Source of the DNA: Prinsepia uniflora
Lineage: Eukaryota; Streptophyta; Magnoliopsida; Rosales; Rosaceae
DNA length: 64,000 nt
Assembly (NCBI GenBank): GCA_032719365.1
Contig: CM064868.1
Coordinates: 72,467,766-72,531,765 of the forward strand
Direction: 5' to 3'
Part shown: positions 1-11,750 of the stretch, in pieces
Numbering within the stretch: the stretch's first letter is position 1
Layout of the letters: the number at the start of each line of letters is the position of its first letter
Translations under genes and position numbers: made by a program
Notes under the pieces: generated by a model
What the model saw: the letters and a program-made list of their open reading frames with translations, nothing else
Database searches by the model: none
Told to the model about the DNA's origin: nothing

Positions 1-90
1 AAAACGTTCTTGGTTGATCTTGGACACCAAGAATTTCCCTAAACTGCGATTGGGACACCTAGAAGATAAATGCTTACTTGAACCATCAAG

Positions 91-400
91 AAGGTCCAGA
101 GCCTTACGGGGAGAGTAGTCGCACTCACCCGATTCATCTCCCGAGCCACAGACAAATGCTTATCATTCTTCAAATCCCTCAAGATAAAGGAAGAACAATC
201 GAGTGAACTCCCAAATTCGAGCAGATTTTTTCCGATCATAAATCATATATGTCCAAGTCTCCTCTGCTCACCTGGCTTGACAAAGGAGAGCAATTCATTG
301 TCTACCTCTCGATCTTCGCTTCGGCAATCAGTTTTTTCCTAATCAAGCAGACCGATGGAGCAGAGCATCCAGGCTACTATGTAAGTAAGACGTTTTAAGA
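91..400 (+). pseudogene. Ty3/gypsy (Tat/Ogre-like) reverse transcriptase to RNase H remnant
   Basis: Conceptual translation from 91 reads KVQSLTGRVVALTRFISRAT, the stretch after the RT palm in Tat/Ogre-type Ty3 elements. A second in-phase block near 250-400 (PLLTWLDKGEQ, later YYVSK) resembles the RT-RNase H connection. No start codon or full domain is present and the frame is lost between blocks, so this is a decayed piece. It reads in the same direction as the RNase H remnant at 3803, and the two may have been one pol gene before the LTR at 940 was inserted. Lineage is assigned by motif memory only. Confidence 0.7.
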
Positions 401-934
401 TTTAAAAACCTTATATGGTGTTGGCAATAATCAGATCTTATGGAATCTCTGTATAAACATATTGTATTGAATTATTGATGATATTTCTCTATATATGTTC
501 CCTTGCATATTTCATTTTACTTACAAGGTGAAGAACCATGTTTCTACTTTCTTCTTTTGAACGTCACCATGCTTAATTATACACTTCACACCTTTTTGCT
601 TACATTTTATTTGATTGGTAGCGTGGAGAGGAAAAAAGTGGGGGTTCACATTAGTTTTTATGGCCATACCTCAAACAAAATGCTTCCTTCTTGAAGTGGT
701 GTGACAATCATAAATACGTAGACAACACTTGATGCTTGGTCTAGAGATCCAAGAGCTTCTTACTACTACTGGCGGACCACTTAGGTACACGTATAACAAT
801 ATTGACATGGAGTTTTTAGTTATATGACGAAGTAAACCTTAGAAGATGGTACACGACTTTAGGGTCACTGATATTAACTGGGGTAAAGAAGAAGTTAAAA
901 TGATCCTCATGAGATAATTCTTGGACCTTCTGTA
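401..934. other. Unassigned intergenic/transposon spacer
   Basis: AT-rich DNA with only a chance 63-codon ORF (503-694). No recognisable domain, RNA gene or terminal repeat. It may be decayed interior of the element whose pol piece lies at 91-400. Confidence 0.4.
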
Positions 935-939
935 ACATA

Positions 940-3437
940 TGTAACGACCCGTCCCTGATTTTAAGGATTAATTAAGACTAATGAAGGATTAGTGAGGTTA
1001 ATCGGTGATTAGTTGAGCGAAATCGACCAGACGGTGTAAAATGACCGTTTTGCCCCTAGTCGTGGGTAAAATGTTGAATTTTGACTTGGGGAGTCAAATG
1101 GATGAGAGTCAATGACCATGACGTAGTTCGGGACGTCACGAGTCCGTAGACAGGCGGCACGTCGAAATCGGACGTCGGACAAAAAAGTTATGGTCACGGG
1201 AAGTTCGTTTGGGCTATGCACGCATTACGAGGCAGGGATTATGTGGAAATATTTGATTGTGCAGAACGTCAAAACGGTGGCCACGGCGGAGGACGTCGTG
1301 CACGGTGGCCGGAGAACCCCGAAACGGTGAGTTTTAGTTCAAAATTCGAAAGTTTGTTTTTAGGGTATGTCGATCGATTTTGATGATATGGTTGTGTTCC
1401 TAGGACTCAGACGAGTCGATTGGGACCAGTTCTATGGACTATGGTGGCCGGAGTCGACGGCAGGGACGAGTTGCAGGTGGTCGATCGGATTCCTCCATGA
1501 ACAGGTATGAAATCGACCCTATTGCTTGGTTTTTAGATCGTAGAAGGGTTTATGGGAATGAGACGAGGAGGTAGGAACAAACGAAGAGGAAAATGGTGGC
1601 TGGAATAGGGAGAACCGGCCAAGACGGTCTGCTAGTTTGGCTGGACCAGACTGAACCAAAGAACCGGGTTCTCTGGAGGTAGACGACGACACTGTTTCGG
1701 CGCATGGGTTTCACACGCAGTCGCTTGCGACGATGCGTGGGACAGTTTTGGGACACATGTTCAACATGAAAAATCATCTAATTGATGTAATGAACATTTT
1801 GGGATTGGTTTCGTGTCAATTGGACATCATTTCGATATCTTTCTGGATGTCCGAAGGTTTAGGATCGGGATTAAAAATAGTTAAAAATTCAGAAAAATTA
1901 CGGGTCTTTAATGAGGGGTTATTTAAGTAGTTAGTAACCCTCTATTACGATTTGGACAAGTTTGGAAGTCCCGGTGATGGTGATTGGCCCGGGAAGGGCG
2001 TATGGCACGCGTATCGAGGGCAGATTCGGACGGTCTGTGAGTGGACCTTGTTTTCTAAATTGATGCATTAAATGTTTATTATGTGTTTTAATATATGTTT
2101 TGTGATGTCATGAGTGCAATTGTGTGTATTTACGTATTTACATGTATTTCGAGATTTCGGCCTTATACGGTGCTTATACGCGTTTGTGTTTTCTATGTTG
2201 GTTTTAATGAACTGGTTTTGGATTTGAAAAGGTAAACTCAGACATGAGACCCATTTGGTTTTGTCTCGGGCATATGGTCCTATTGATGACTTACGGGTCT
2301 GAGTCGTGGTCGCAACGAGTGTTGTATGCACGACGAAGGACAATACGACGCTCGCCTTCGGACTGGGATATGTTCATTCCGGAGAGGTCACGATGCAGGT
2401 ACCGTCGTCAAGAAGCCACTGGAGGCTCGATTTCGGAGTGCTGACAGTTCAGGATATCGATTGGTGTTGGGTGCACCACGATCTAGAGGTGATCGCGTAG
2501 GTTGATATGTTCAAGGCGACATACCAGGATTGAGATTGGTCCTGGACGGATGGTTGCACGCATCACTACGATTGGAATCGTGACTGACCCTGAGATATCG
2601 GGCACGATGCCAGTTGAGTCATGAGTTCGGGCTCGAGGCCCAGTTGGTTTACATTTTTTATTTCGGGTCGGGGACCCTAAATGAATTTTAGGGTTTTTGG
2701 CGGTTTATGGGAACCGAGCATGAATCCTTTGAAAGGTTTTAAGAATGTTTTCGATATGGTTACTCATATACCATCCTTTATTTATGGATTGTCTCCTCCA
2801 TGGAGGGTCGTTGGCCTGGGTGGACCCCAGAGTAGTCACGGAGCACTAACTGATTGGAGTCGCCCCCGTTGGGTACCTTACTCTCAGGAAGGCTTATGGA
2901 TTATAACCCCGAGGGGGGGTCATTGATTTGCGGACATTGACCTGGGTGGACCCTGAGAAGACTTGGGATTTGAGACCCCGGGTAGCACCCGCGTAGCTTT
3001 AGAAACCGTGAGAGGATTGGTTATATGTTATATGATCAGATTTCTGGTTTTGAGCTGAGTCCCACATGGATTTGGGCAATGGCCCGTACCATTGGTTTCA
3101 TTTAAGATTTTGGGCCAAGGCCCTAGTGGTTTGGTAAATGATTTTCGAATGCATGCATGCTTTTTAGTGAAGGGTATAAATGTCTTTTGTGAAAATGTTT
3201 TTATAAATTATTTGTTTTTTCCACTCACAGCTTTTAAATGTTTTGACTGCCCTTCAAGTTGATCGCGGATGCAGGCTGTAACAGAGACCTAGACATCACA
3301 CTCCTCCTCTAGATCCTGGCGTACTCTGAAGCCCCGAGCGGGCTAAAGTCGAAATTTCCCTTGTCTGACACTCCGTGTCAGACGGGATCAGGCGCGTCCC
3401 GCATTAATCCCGGGGGGGATTGGGACGGGTCCTGACA
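940..3437 (+). mobile_element. Solo LTR, Tekay/Del-like group (2498 bp)
   Basis: Begins TGTAACGACCCGTCCC and ends GGGACGGGTCCTGACA. It is flanked by the perfect 5-bp duplication ACATA (935-939 and 3438-3442), so it marks a retrotransposon insertion reduced to one LTR. There is no long ORF. The identity as an LTR rests on the homologous repeat at 59979-62760, which is followed by a tRNA-iMet primer-binding site. The U3-like repeat near 1119-1176 is single and looks recombinant (see findings). Confidence 0.88.
3363..3383. repeat. Perfect 9-bp stem-loop near LTR 3' end
   Basis: GTCTGACAC and GTGTCAGAC face each other across the 3-base loop TCC, about 55 bp before the LTR end. The same inverted repeat is found in nearly every LTR of the group in this window. 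It is probably an RNA structure of the R/U5 part of the transcript (inference). Confidence 0.8.
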
Positions 3438-3442
3438 ACATA

Positions 3443-3802
3443 TTTGCCACCTTCTTTATAAAATCATGTCAACACAAGAAGCATGACTCATCTAGTCGAC
3501 AATTTTCACTAAATTTTTCAAGTAACTCGGAGGACGTAACATTAGAAATTTTTTCTGCAAATAGCTCAATTAAAAGAGGCCCACTTTCACAACTTCATCA
3601 AAAGGTTTTTTGTATAAATTTTAGCTCAATTTTTTGTTAAGCAATTTTGATTCTAAAACAAAACCGTAGTGAATAACGGTACGATCTGGTATCAATTTCA
3701 CATTTTGAAATACCGTATCGTACCAAATCGATCAAATTAATTGGTACAGTTCCAGTATCACCTCCATACCAAACCGTACCAAACATAGCCTAGAGCTACC
3801 AC
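3443..3802. repeat. Non-coding spacer with an imperfect inverted repeat
   Basis: No gene seen. Positions 3678-3692 and 3710-3724 are 15-base arms that match at about 13 positions around a 17-base loop, in a stretch rich in GGTACG/CGTACC words. This may be a piece of a small DNA element, but no terminal duplication was found. Confidence 0.4.
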
Positions 3803-4130
3803 TTTGCGTTTAAAGCATCCCAAAATGAGGCCGAGTACGAAGCCCTTATTGCTGGACTTCTCCTTGCAAAAGACTTGGGAGCTAACTAGATCCAGATCTT
3901 TAGCGACTCCTAGTAGTTGGTCAGTTATGTTAATAACACCTTTGATGCCAAGGATATTATGACTGTCTACCTTGACAAGACCAAATCACTGCTCCATCAC
4001 TTCCAGACCTATGAATTAGTCAAGGTGCTCGGATAAGAAAACAACCACGTGATGCTCTGGCAAGACTAGCCTCCTCAATCGATGAAAAAAATACTGATTG
4101 GTTAACTAAATATGCACAGACACCCATTTC
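3803..4130 (+). pseudogene. Ty3 (Tat-like) RNase H remnant
   Basis: Reads FAFKASQNEAEYEALIAGLL, then LAKDLGA, FSDS and further RNase H-like sequence. The AEYEAL and SDS words are typical of the RNase H of Tat/Ogre-type elements. Stops after LGAN, after FSDS (two) and in the C-terminal part show it is dead. The end (near 4070-4110) resembles the DALA(R/K)LAS tail of the family, with a frame change. It shares orientation with the piece at 91-400. Confidence 0.75.
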
Positions 4131-4294
4131 GGCACTAGTGCCCAAATGGAACTAATTAGTTTACTAAATTTGCTTTGGCACCGCCATTGACACTAGTACT
4201 GAAATGGCACCGATCGTTTAAGTAAATGTGCTCAGACGCCGCCTTCAGCACCAGTGCTGAATCGACATCGATTGGTTCCCTAAAAGTGCTCAGG
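4089..4294. repeat. Tandem repeat, period about 57-60 bp, 3.5 copies
   Basis: Units run roughly GATTGGTTAACTAAAT..GCACAGACACC..GGCACTAGTGCC..AAATGG and drift between copies. Each full unit has a GCACTAGTGC-like palindrome. The array stops exactly where the LTR at 4295 begins, so its other end was probably displaced by that insertion. Confidence 0.65.
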
Positions 4295-7200
4295 TGTCAG
4301 GACCGGTCCCAAATCCCCCAGGATTAACGTGGGACCCGCCTGATCCCGTCTGACACGAAGTGTCAGATCAGGGAAAATTCCGTCTCTAGCCCTCGTCGGG
4401 GCTATCAGAGCGCGTCAGGATCGTAGGAGGAGGGGAGTGATGTCTCGTCTCTGCTACAGCCCGCATCCGCGATCAACCTGAAGGGCATTAAAACACGAAA
4501 ACTGTGAGTGGACAATTAAAACATTTTCATTTAAAAACCTTTTCGCATAAAGACATTTATGCCCTTCATAAAAACATACGCATGCATTCAAAACCATTTA
4601 TCAAACATTCATAAAAATCTTTGTCAAACATTTACAAAACCTTTCAAGGGATCATGCCCGGCCCCATAAACCGTCATGCCCCGTAAATCCATTTGGATCC
4701 TCAACCCGAAATCACACGTACAAACCATAACTCAAAACATGGGAACTCAGCCCCAAATCATGTCATGTGGGTCTCAGCCCAAATCCGTTCTCAGTGAAAT
4801 ACTAAAACATCAAGTACGGGGTCTCCACCCCAAATCACTTTCCCATAAAACCTCATACGTATCAACATACGTATAACCCATCCGCGGCACTTCCGAGAAG
4901 ATGCCAACTCGGGGCACACAGCCCCTAGGGAAACATCCCCGATATAGTCACGATGTCAAATCTCTAAACTAGTGTGCACACTACTCGGGGTCTCACTCCG
5001 AGTCTTCTCCCAGGAATCTCCATCTGGGAGGCTCAATCTCTGGATCTAGTCCGAGCTCTCTCTCTGGATCTAGTCCACACATCTCTCCGGAATCTGGTCC
5101 GGGACCACATCATAAGTAACCTCCACCTCTGGAACGGGATCCCTATGGGGATACCCACTCTGGTCTGTGGATCGTGACTCTCCAGGTCGACATCTGGAGG
5201 AGACCATATAATCAATATGGAGGGTTCATTCATTTTCACATACTTTCTTTCTTTCTCAACATGCATTTCAACTGGGTCTCAAACCCGATTCATCTCAACG
5301 AGATTCCTCGAATCCGATTCAAATTCATTTCACAGGCCTCGACCTAAATCCTCAGTTCAACTGGGTCTCATGCCCGAATTCTCATTTCACAAACTGAACT
5401 GGGACTCAAGCCCGATATCACAACCAATTGGGCCCTACGCCCAGAACCATAAAGCAACAGGACCTCAAGTCTGATTTCACAACTAACGGGGTTTTAAGCC
5501 CGATATCTCAACTAAATGGGTCTCAGGCCCGATATCATAAATCAACGGGGCATCAAGCCCGATAGTACCACTAACTGGGCCTCAAACCCAAATCGTAAAT
5601 CAACTGGACCCTCGGTCCGATCGTATAGCTCAATTGGACCCTAGGTTCGATTCCTCGTCAAATCAAATGGACTCCAAGTCTGAGAGTTTGTAAATCAATT
5701 GGGTTTCACGCCCGTGTTCACGTTTCTAAATCCGAAATCCATTTATTAAACCCTCGTTGAAAACCTAGAACGTATATGCATCGTATAAAACCGGAAATCT
5801 CGAAATACGAGCAAATACGTAAATCCTAGGCTACCACAAACAATTGCACTCATGGAAACATAAAACATATATTAAAATACTTCTAAAACATTTATGCATG
5901 CATCAATTTCGAAAGAAGGGTCCACTCACAGACCGTCTGAAGTCGTGCCTCGATACGCATGCCATAATCGTCTCCCGGGTCAAACATCGCCTCTGGGATT
6001 CCCGAACCTGTCCAAATTAATTTAGAGGGTTACTAACTACTTATATAACCCCTCACTAAAGTCCCGTAATTTTCTGGAATTTCTAACTATTTTTAAAGTC
6101 GATCCTAAACCTTCGGACAGCCTGAACTATATCGAAACGATGTCCGATTGACACGAAACCAGTCCCAAAATGTTCGTTACATCGAATAGATGATTTGACA
6201 CATTGGAACCATCCTCAAATTCCCTAACACGTGCCCGCACGTGCCTCGAGATGGCCATACTCGTGGGCCTCACGCGCCATTGCACAGGGTCATCCCTATC
6301 CTCCAGCCGACCGGGCCGGTCCAGTTTTCTCTGCAATTCCGGTCTAACTGGACCGGCGTGACCGGTCCAGGCCCCTACACTCTTCATTTTTCGTCCGTTT
6401 TGTCCCATTTCAATCCAAAAATTCCTCTTTTAATGTTTCCTATCATTTCCAATTAACCAAACTACCTAAAACCGCCTAGAACCCGTGAACCCAAAAATCC
6501 CTCCACGGTTCAAGTTTTCTAAAACCTCCCATGGCGTCCTACAACCCCTAACCATCCTCAAAATCATCCTAACACCTTCCTACCAACCCATTTAATTCAT
6601 TAAAAACATCCAAAATGACCCATAATGCACAAATAGAATTAAAATGGAAATTGGGCCTAACCGTGAAATCTTCTTGGTTCATGGCTCCACCGTCCACGGT
6701 GGAGTGCCCTTGGCCAGCCACCAACATCCACACATCCTCTCCTCACTCCCTGGCCTCTCAGTCATGATCAAGGGAAGGGTTGGATTGGTTTAAGGGGGAT
6801 GGTGAGATCACGTTTGTTTGGAATGAAGGAAGAAAAGTGATCGATGAAGATGAAGGGTGAAATACATGAAGGAAAAGGTTGGCCAATGGATGGGTGACAC
6901 TTGTCACTCATCCATTGGTCCACTGACAATTTTCTGGGCCCCACTTAATTCCAAAAGATCCTCGTCTCGTAATTTGTGCAATAGTGCGTTCCGATTTCCG
7001 TGAACCATAATTTCGCCGTCGAACGTCCGAATTCGACGTGCCGCCTGTCTACGGATTCGTATAATCGGGATCTACGTAACGGTCTTTGGCCCTCAGCCAT
7101 CGGACCTTCCCGGTCAAAAGTCAACTTTTAGCCCAATTTACCAAAATGCTCTCGAACTTCCGAACGTCATAACTTCCTCCCCGAACGTCGGAATCGAGCG

Positions 7201-7419
7201 TGCCACCTGTCTATGAACTCGTGACGTCACGAACTACGTCACAGTCATCAGCCAAAGTCCATTTGACCGCCTGAATGAAAAGTTAATGATTTGCCCATTC
7301 TAGGGGCAAAATCGTCATTTCGCCCGAACGTCCGCTAATCCTCGTCTAATCTCCGATTAGCCTTGCTAATCCATCATTAACTCTTAATTAATCCCGCTAA
7401 TTCGGGACGGGTCGTCACA
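4295..7419 (-). mobile_element. 3' LTR of a minus-strand Tekay/Del-like element (3125 bp)
   Basis: In + coordinates it starts TGTCAGGACCGGTCCC and ends GGGACGGGTCGTCACA, the reverse complement of the group's termini. A polypurine tract and a pol-end vestige follow on the right, so this is a 3' LTR rather than a solo LTR. It holds the conserved stem-loop (4348-4368, loop GAA, one mismatch at the tip), a GGGCNNCAAGCCC array (5388-5720) and the paired U3-like motifs (near 7020-7080 and 7180-7240). The left flank is TCAGG; no matching right flank is visible because the 5' LTR is missing. Confidence 0.85.
5388..5720. repeat. Minisatellite of about 30-bp units with an internal palindrome (in LTR)
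   Basis: Units of the type AACTGGGCCTCAAGCCCGAT-ATCACAA are repeated about ten times with drift. GGGC(T/C)(T/C)-CAAGCCC in each unit can fold on itself. Homologous arrays occur in the LTRs at 12884 and 38068. Confidence 0.75.
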
Positions 7420-7436
7420 AACTTCCCCCCTTAAAG
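7420..7436 (-). other. Polypurine tract
   Basis: On the minus strand this reads as a G/A-rich tract with six G's directly before the 3' LTR, as plus-strand priming requires. Just beyond it (7437-7465) the minus strand can read NFEDEIL then a stop, which resembles the C-terminal end of chromoviral pol. Confidence 0.75.
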
Positions 7437-9390
7437 AATTTCATCCTCGAAATTTAAATCGACCCGATTCCACAACCAAACTGTGGAATCCATCCATGTT
7501 CCTCGAATCGGATCGCTGCACCCACACGAGAATACTCGTGCAGTAGTACACGTCCAATATACATACCGAACTCATCGGTACGTACAGCCACCAGAGCCTC
7601 CAAAGCTCCGATTCATCTCCGAGAACTACACGTAAGACAGAACATCGACACTCGTCGATCTCGCCTGTCACTCACTTCGACAGGTAAGAAATACCAAACT
7701 GACATTCAAACGGCTTTTCAGTCTGCCACTCTAACACGTTTCTTCTGACAGTCGTCATGCTGAAAACGCATCCCTCACTAAGAGTTATCACATCACAAGC
7801 TGGCATCCTGCTCAGCATCTGATCGGACAACATCCTACAGATCCTGCCATCACAATGGCACGAACCCCATCTCATAGGTCATCCTCAGACCTATGCCCAT
7901 ACTGACTTAAATACTCGCACGAGTCAACTCTTTCAATTTCGTACACCCAAAACTGACTCTACTTAGAGTCCCACCAATCCACACCTATCCGAACTCATCG
8001 GATACCTAACATTCCAATACCCACACAGGTCACAACCCTCGTGACCAGCTGGCAACTCCAGGCTCCACTACGCTTCGCTGCGCTACTCTGATCTCGACTC
8101 GCTCTCGAGTCCTCGCATCATATCTCGCATCACTCAGCGATACCACTTGTCATCTAGACTCAAGTGAGTCTCCAAACTGTCACTATCGTACCCAATCCGA
8201 TCGCCACTCATATCCATATAGGACTCTATCCAAACTACAACGTACTCGTACTCTCGGGCACTCTCAACCTAACATACCGATTGACCATAGTCAATCCTAT
8301 TGTCCAATGTGCACAACACACCGGTGCACCCACATCACATTAACATCAGGGCGCCTCCGACCTACACAAGGACTGCTCTCTGGCAACGTCCAACCACAAA
8401 CTATCGTCCGCACTCCAACCATGGTCCGGACCCCAACCTTCCGTCACCAGGCGAACGTCAGTCCATCACCTCGAACACTCACTCGTCACATCCTGTGACG
8501 CTAAACACCATCTACTCGTCAAGTCAATCAAATTGACCCACAACCTAGGTGTTCGGTTCTTACACCCTCTTGAACTCCTAGCTGTCATAATACTCCTCGA
8601 CGTCCCACCTAGGAACGAAACCAAGATGATGAGATTTGATGTCATCGTCGAACGAACTTGATGTCATCATCTCAATTTCAATTTCTCTTGATTCCGAAGT
8701 TCCAATCACGTTGGAATCACGTTTCTTATCCAATTACGAAGCTCACTCAACACCCGAACTTACTAACGTTCTATAGGCAAACAAGTGCCATGTCCTCAAC
8801 TCAGGAGGTATGGTTAACCGTAGTCAACCAAAACCAATCCACAATGGACTCTTAAGTCCTCAGCTCAACCGGACACCATCCACGCGTCCGTGAATATCGT
8901 ACACCCGGTTACACTCATTCCGAGTGGAGCTCACGCTACTCAAGGTTAAACCTTGTACACCATTTACGGATGTGCATAAACGACCTCTATCATGCACAAT
9001 TTGTACCTTTAATCATCCTGATCCAACTCTGACTCATAGAATTGGTCGGAATCCACTAACATCGGTCGGTAGGCTAAACAGATCGCAACTTCTGTCATGA
9101 TCTGAAGCCAAATCTCTGGGTACTACCAAATCCGACAAACTGACCCATACGTCATAAGACGTCACTCGGGATCCTCTCTGTCCCACTTATAACCATCACC
9201 TTCACTACAGCGTGGCAAGTGTGCCAACACCCAACGTCAACAACTCATTCTGCGATCAAACTCAGTCGTCACCGAGTCGAATCCAAAATCTATACGGGTA
9301 CTGTGCGTCACTCACGCACCTCGTATCATCGTCACGACCGACGAATCCTATCGTCACAATCGTCACGGCAACCTGAGTCACCATTCATTC
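7437..9390 (-). mobile_element. ORF-free, hairpin-rich internal region of a Tekay-like element
   Basis: About 2 kb next to the PPT without any ORF above 80 codons, although pol would be expected here. Exact short inverted repeats are frequent: 7564-7580 (TACCGA/TCGGTA), 7644-7659 (ATCGAC/GTCGAT), 7955-7970 (GACTCT/AGAGTC), 7987-8003 (ATCCGA/TCGGAT), 8028-8046 (GGTCAC/GTGACC), 8096-8111 (GACTCG/CGAGTC), 8157-8170 (GACTCA/TGAGTC). A homologous tract lies at 15677-17606 and continues at 35258-36113. It looks like a non-autonomous (LARD-type) interior. The right edge, near 9390, is approximate and no 5' LTR follows. Confidence 0.7.
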
Positions 9391-9699
9391 AAAAATAATT
9401 ATGTTTAGTACATGTATGCCATGCAGCATACCCAGGAAACAACAAAATAAATAACGAAACAATGACATAACAAGCAAAAAAGATGATTGGTTGAGCTTGG
9501 CTTGACTAGTATCAACCATGAGGAGCCAACTCAGTCTATCAGAACCTCCTTACCCACTTGCTCGTCATTCGATGTTGGTGGGTTTGACATGAGTTTTTTA
9601 TTGGTTGGCGATATCTCAGGAGTATCATTTTGCTCACCCTCTTGCTCAAACTCTACCTCTTCCTCTTTTGGGAGCATGAAGCTTTGGGTTAGTAGTAGC
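9391..9699. other. Spacer between two decayed elements
   Basis: A/T-rich DNA with TACATGTATGCCATGC-like words and no recognisable coding. The 75-codon plus-strand ORF (9487-9714) lies antisense to the element on its right and is likely chance. Confidence 0.35.
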
Positions 9700-10761
9700 T
9701 CAACTTTCAATTAAGGAAACCTGATCGATAGACCTTGGTTGAAGAAGGGCACCTTTTGCACAAGCTTTTTCTCCATAGTTCCGAGCTGGATGTCCACTTC
9801 ATCCTCAAACTCCCGTGATTGTTGATACTCCTGAATAATTCGTGTTAGCCTATTGAAAATCTTTTGACTGCTTATAATCAACAGTTGCCTACTCCCGAGC
9901 CTACTCAGCATAAAAAGTTACATCCTTCAGTGCAGACTCTAGCTCGTCCACCTTATCTACATCCTAAATACAATCCTACTCGAACACCTTCACTTGGTCT
10001 TAAAGAATCTTCACTTGCCCGAGTAGATTCTTGTTCTCCTAGAGTGCCTCAACACATTTCTTTAGAGTACACTCAGTCGATTTATCCTTCTTTTTTAACT
10101 ACTTGACCTGCCAAGGATCAGATTATTAAGAATCAGAATGACTGACGAGTGCATACACTCAGTCGCCTACCCCCAATTCTCATCGACTTGTGAAGTCCTC
10201 GTCACCTCTGAAGCGTCCAAGGAATTGGCATAGAAGCTCTTCAGCGCGTGACTGAAGCTGGGCTTCTTTAGTCTCTTCATGGCATGTGACATAGGCATAT
10301 CTCGATCACAATTACTGACCATCAACCGAGCATACTCCAAGGTCTCTAGCTTTGGGTTAGCACCCTAAACACAGTGTGTGAATCATACTTCTTATGCGCG
10401 TTCCCCCTGGCTAATTCCTACCCTGCCGACCCACTACTAGTCAAGCTTCTCCATTTGCTCAAAACCTCCAACTTATGTCAATGGTGCTCACTTGGATCTA
10501 GCGAAGCCTTTCGCTTGGTTGGCCTCCCCTCACTAGCACCAGAGACAAGGTCGACTCCTTCCGAGCAAACACTGGAATCTCAAGGACTTCTGATTTTGAA
10601 TCGGTAATTGACTCAGATCTACCACTAGCTGACGAAGATCCATTGGTAGATATGGAGCTATTTGACCTGTTATTGGTATCATCTGTTGAACATGACAGGG
10701 ATGACACATCTCCAAACGTCTCATGGAATCTTTTGTTGGAATTTAACTCTAACTCAGGCAT
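9700..10761 (-). pseudogene. Decayed retroelement ORF (gag/coiled-coil-like), minus strand
   Basis: The 5' part (10761-10498) is an 87-codon ORF starting MPELELNSNKRFHE with a long Ser-rich stretch (SNSSIS, SSSASGRSES). Further on, other frames read KRLKKPSFSHAL (near 10200-10280) and REFEDEVDIQLG (near 9780-9820). The pattern of a Ser-rich start, central domain and late coiled coil resembles the single ORF of large non-autonomous Tat-related elements. Several frame breaks and stops make it non-functional. The family is not certain. Confidence 0.5.
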
Positions 10762-10936
10762 CTAAGAGCCTACCAACTTGATCAAATGAATTTTTCCTCT
10801 CCAAGTTGGCTCAAATGGAAGATCACTCCTCCTAAATTGATCGACCTACAAATAGTTCTTCTGAAAGCTTGGCAGTTTAGTGCAAAGTAGTTTTGGAAAT
10901 TTTGGTGAAGATGGGGACAACTAAGGCCCTAGAGCT

Positions 10937-10946
10937 CTTTATATAG
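10937..10946 (-). promoter_or_regulatory. Candidate TATA box for the minus-strand element ORF
   Basis: The minus strand reads CTATATAAAG, about 180 bp upstream of the ATG at 10761, with no other ORF between. This fits an element promoter but was not tested. Confidence 0.45.
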
Positions 10947-11074
10947 GGCCTAAGGGCAATAAATCCTCCCTTCGAGAAAAAACCTACTCACCGAACAACC
11001 AGCCTCCACTCACAGTGACACGTGGCCAACTTTCTTTTGCAAAAATAAGAACAAAGTTTGTATGGATTGGTATA

Positions 11075-11520
11075 CCCTCAAGGGGTCAACTCGGCTTTTT
11101 GAATTCTTCATCCCTTAAGGGACTTTGATGGATCAGTACACTCTTAGGGGCCAACCGGACCTTTCAAATTCCACATCCCTCATGAGACTTTGGTGGATCG
11201 ATACACCCTCAGGAGGCCAATTTTACCTTTCAAATTCCATATCCCTTATGGGACTTTGGTGAATTGATACACCCTTAAAGGGCCGATGCGAAATTCGAAT
11301 TTCACATCCCTTAGGGGACTTTGAGAGATCAGTACACCCTCAGAGGGCCGATCTAACTTATCGAATTCTATGTCTCTTAGGGGACTTTGGTTGATCGGTA
11401 CACCCTCAAGGGGTCGATATGACCTTCCAAGGTCTATCTCTCTCAAGGAACTTTGGTGGATCAGCGCATCTTCAAGGGGCTAATATGACCTTCCGAGGTT
11501 TATGTCTCAGTGAACTACTA
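11075..11520. repeat. Tandem repeat, period 65-66 bp, about 6.5 copies
   Basis: The word GGGACTTTG(G) or close variants recurs at 11119, 11184, 11250, 11315, 11381 and near 11446. Each unit also has a (G)ATCGGTACACCCTCA-like part and a TTCGAATTCCACATCCCTTA-like part. A minus-strand ORF through it gives a repeated SPLRD peptide but is only a by-product of the array. It probably belongs to the LTR or leader of the decayed element on its left. Confidence 0.8.
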
Positions 11521-11750
11521 GGTCCTTACACCACTTTGGGGACTGATCTGACCAGCTTCCGTCTTCCAAGAGACTTCTAATTCATAAGCCACGACGCCCC
11601 TCCTCAACTAAGGACTTGGAAGACTCTAGGGTACATCCTACTAGTCGGTCTACATGGTCTGCACGAACTGACAAGTCCTCGATCGACCACAAGGGAGATG
11701 CCTAGAATCACCTGCAACAAGAGTCGCCTATTAACTAGTCACAGTAGCCT
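11521..11750. other. Non-coding tail of the decayed element
   Basis: No ORF, hairpin or terminal repeat recognised. It links the 65-bp array to the next LTR. Confidence 0.35.

Noticed and set aside
940..3437. DNA transposon with terminal inverted repeats
   Set aside because: The ends are inverted-repeat-like, but a homologous copy is followed by a tRNA-Met PBS and others by a PPT, so these are LTRs.
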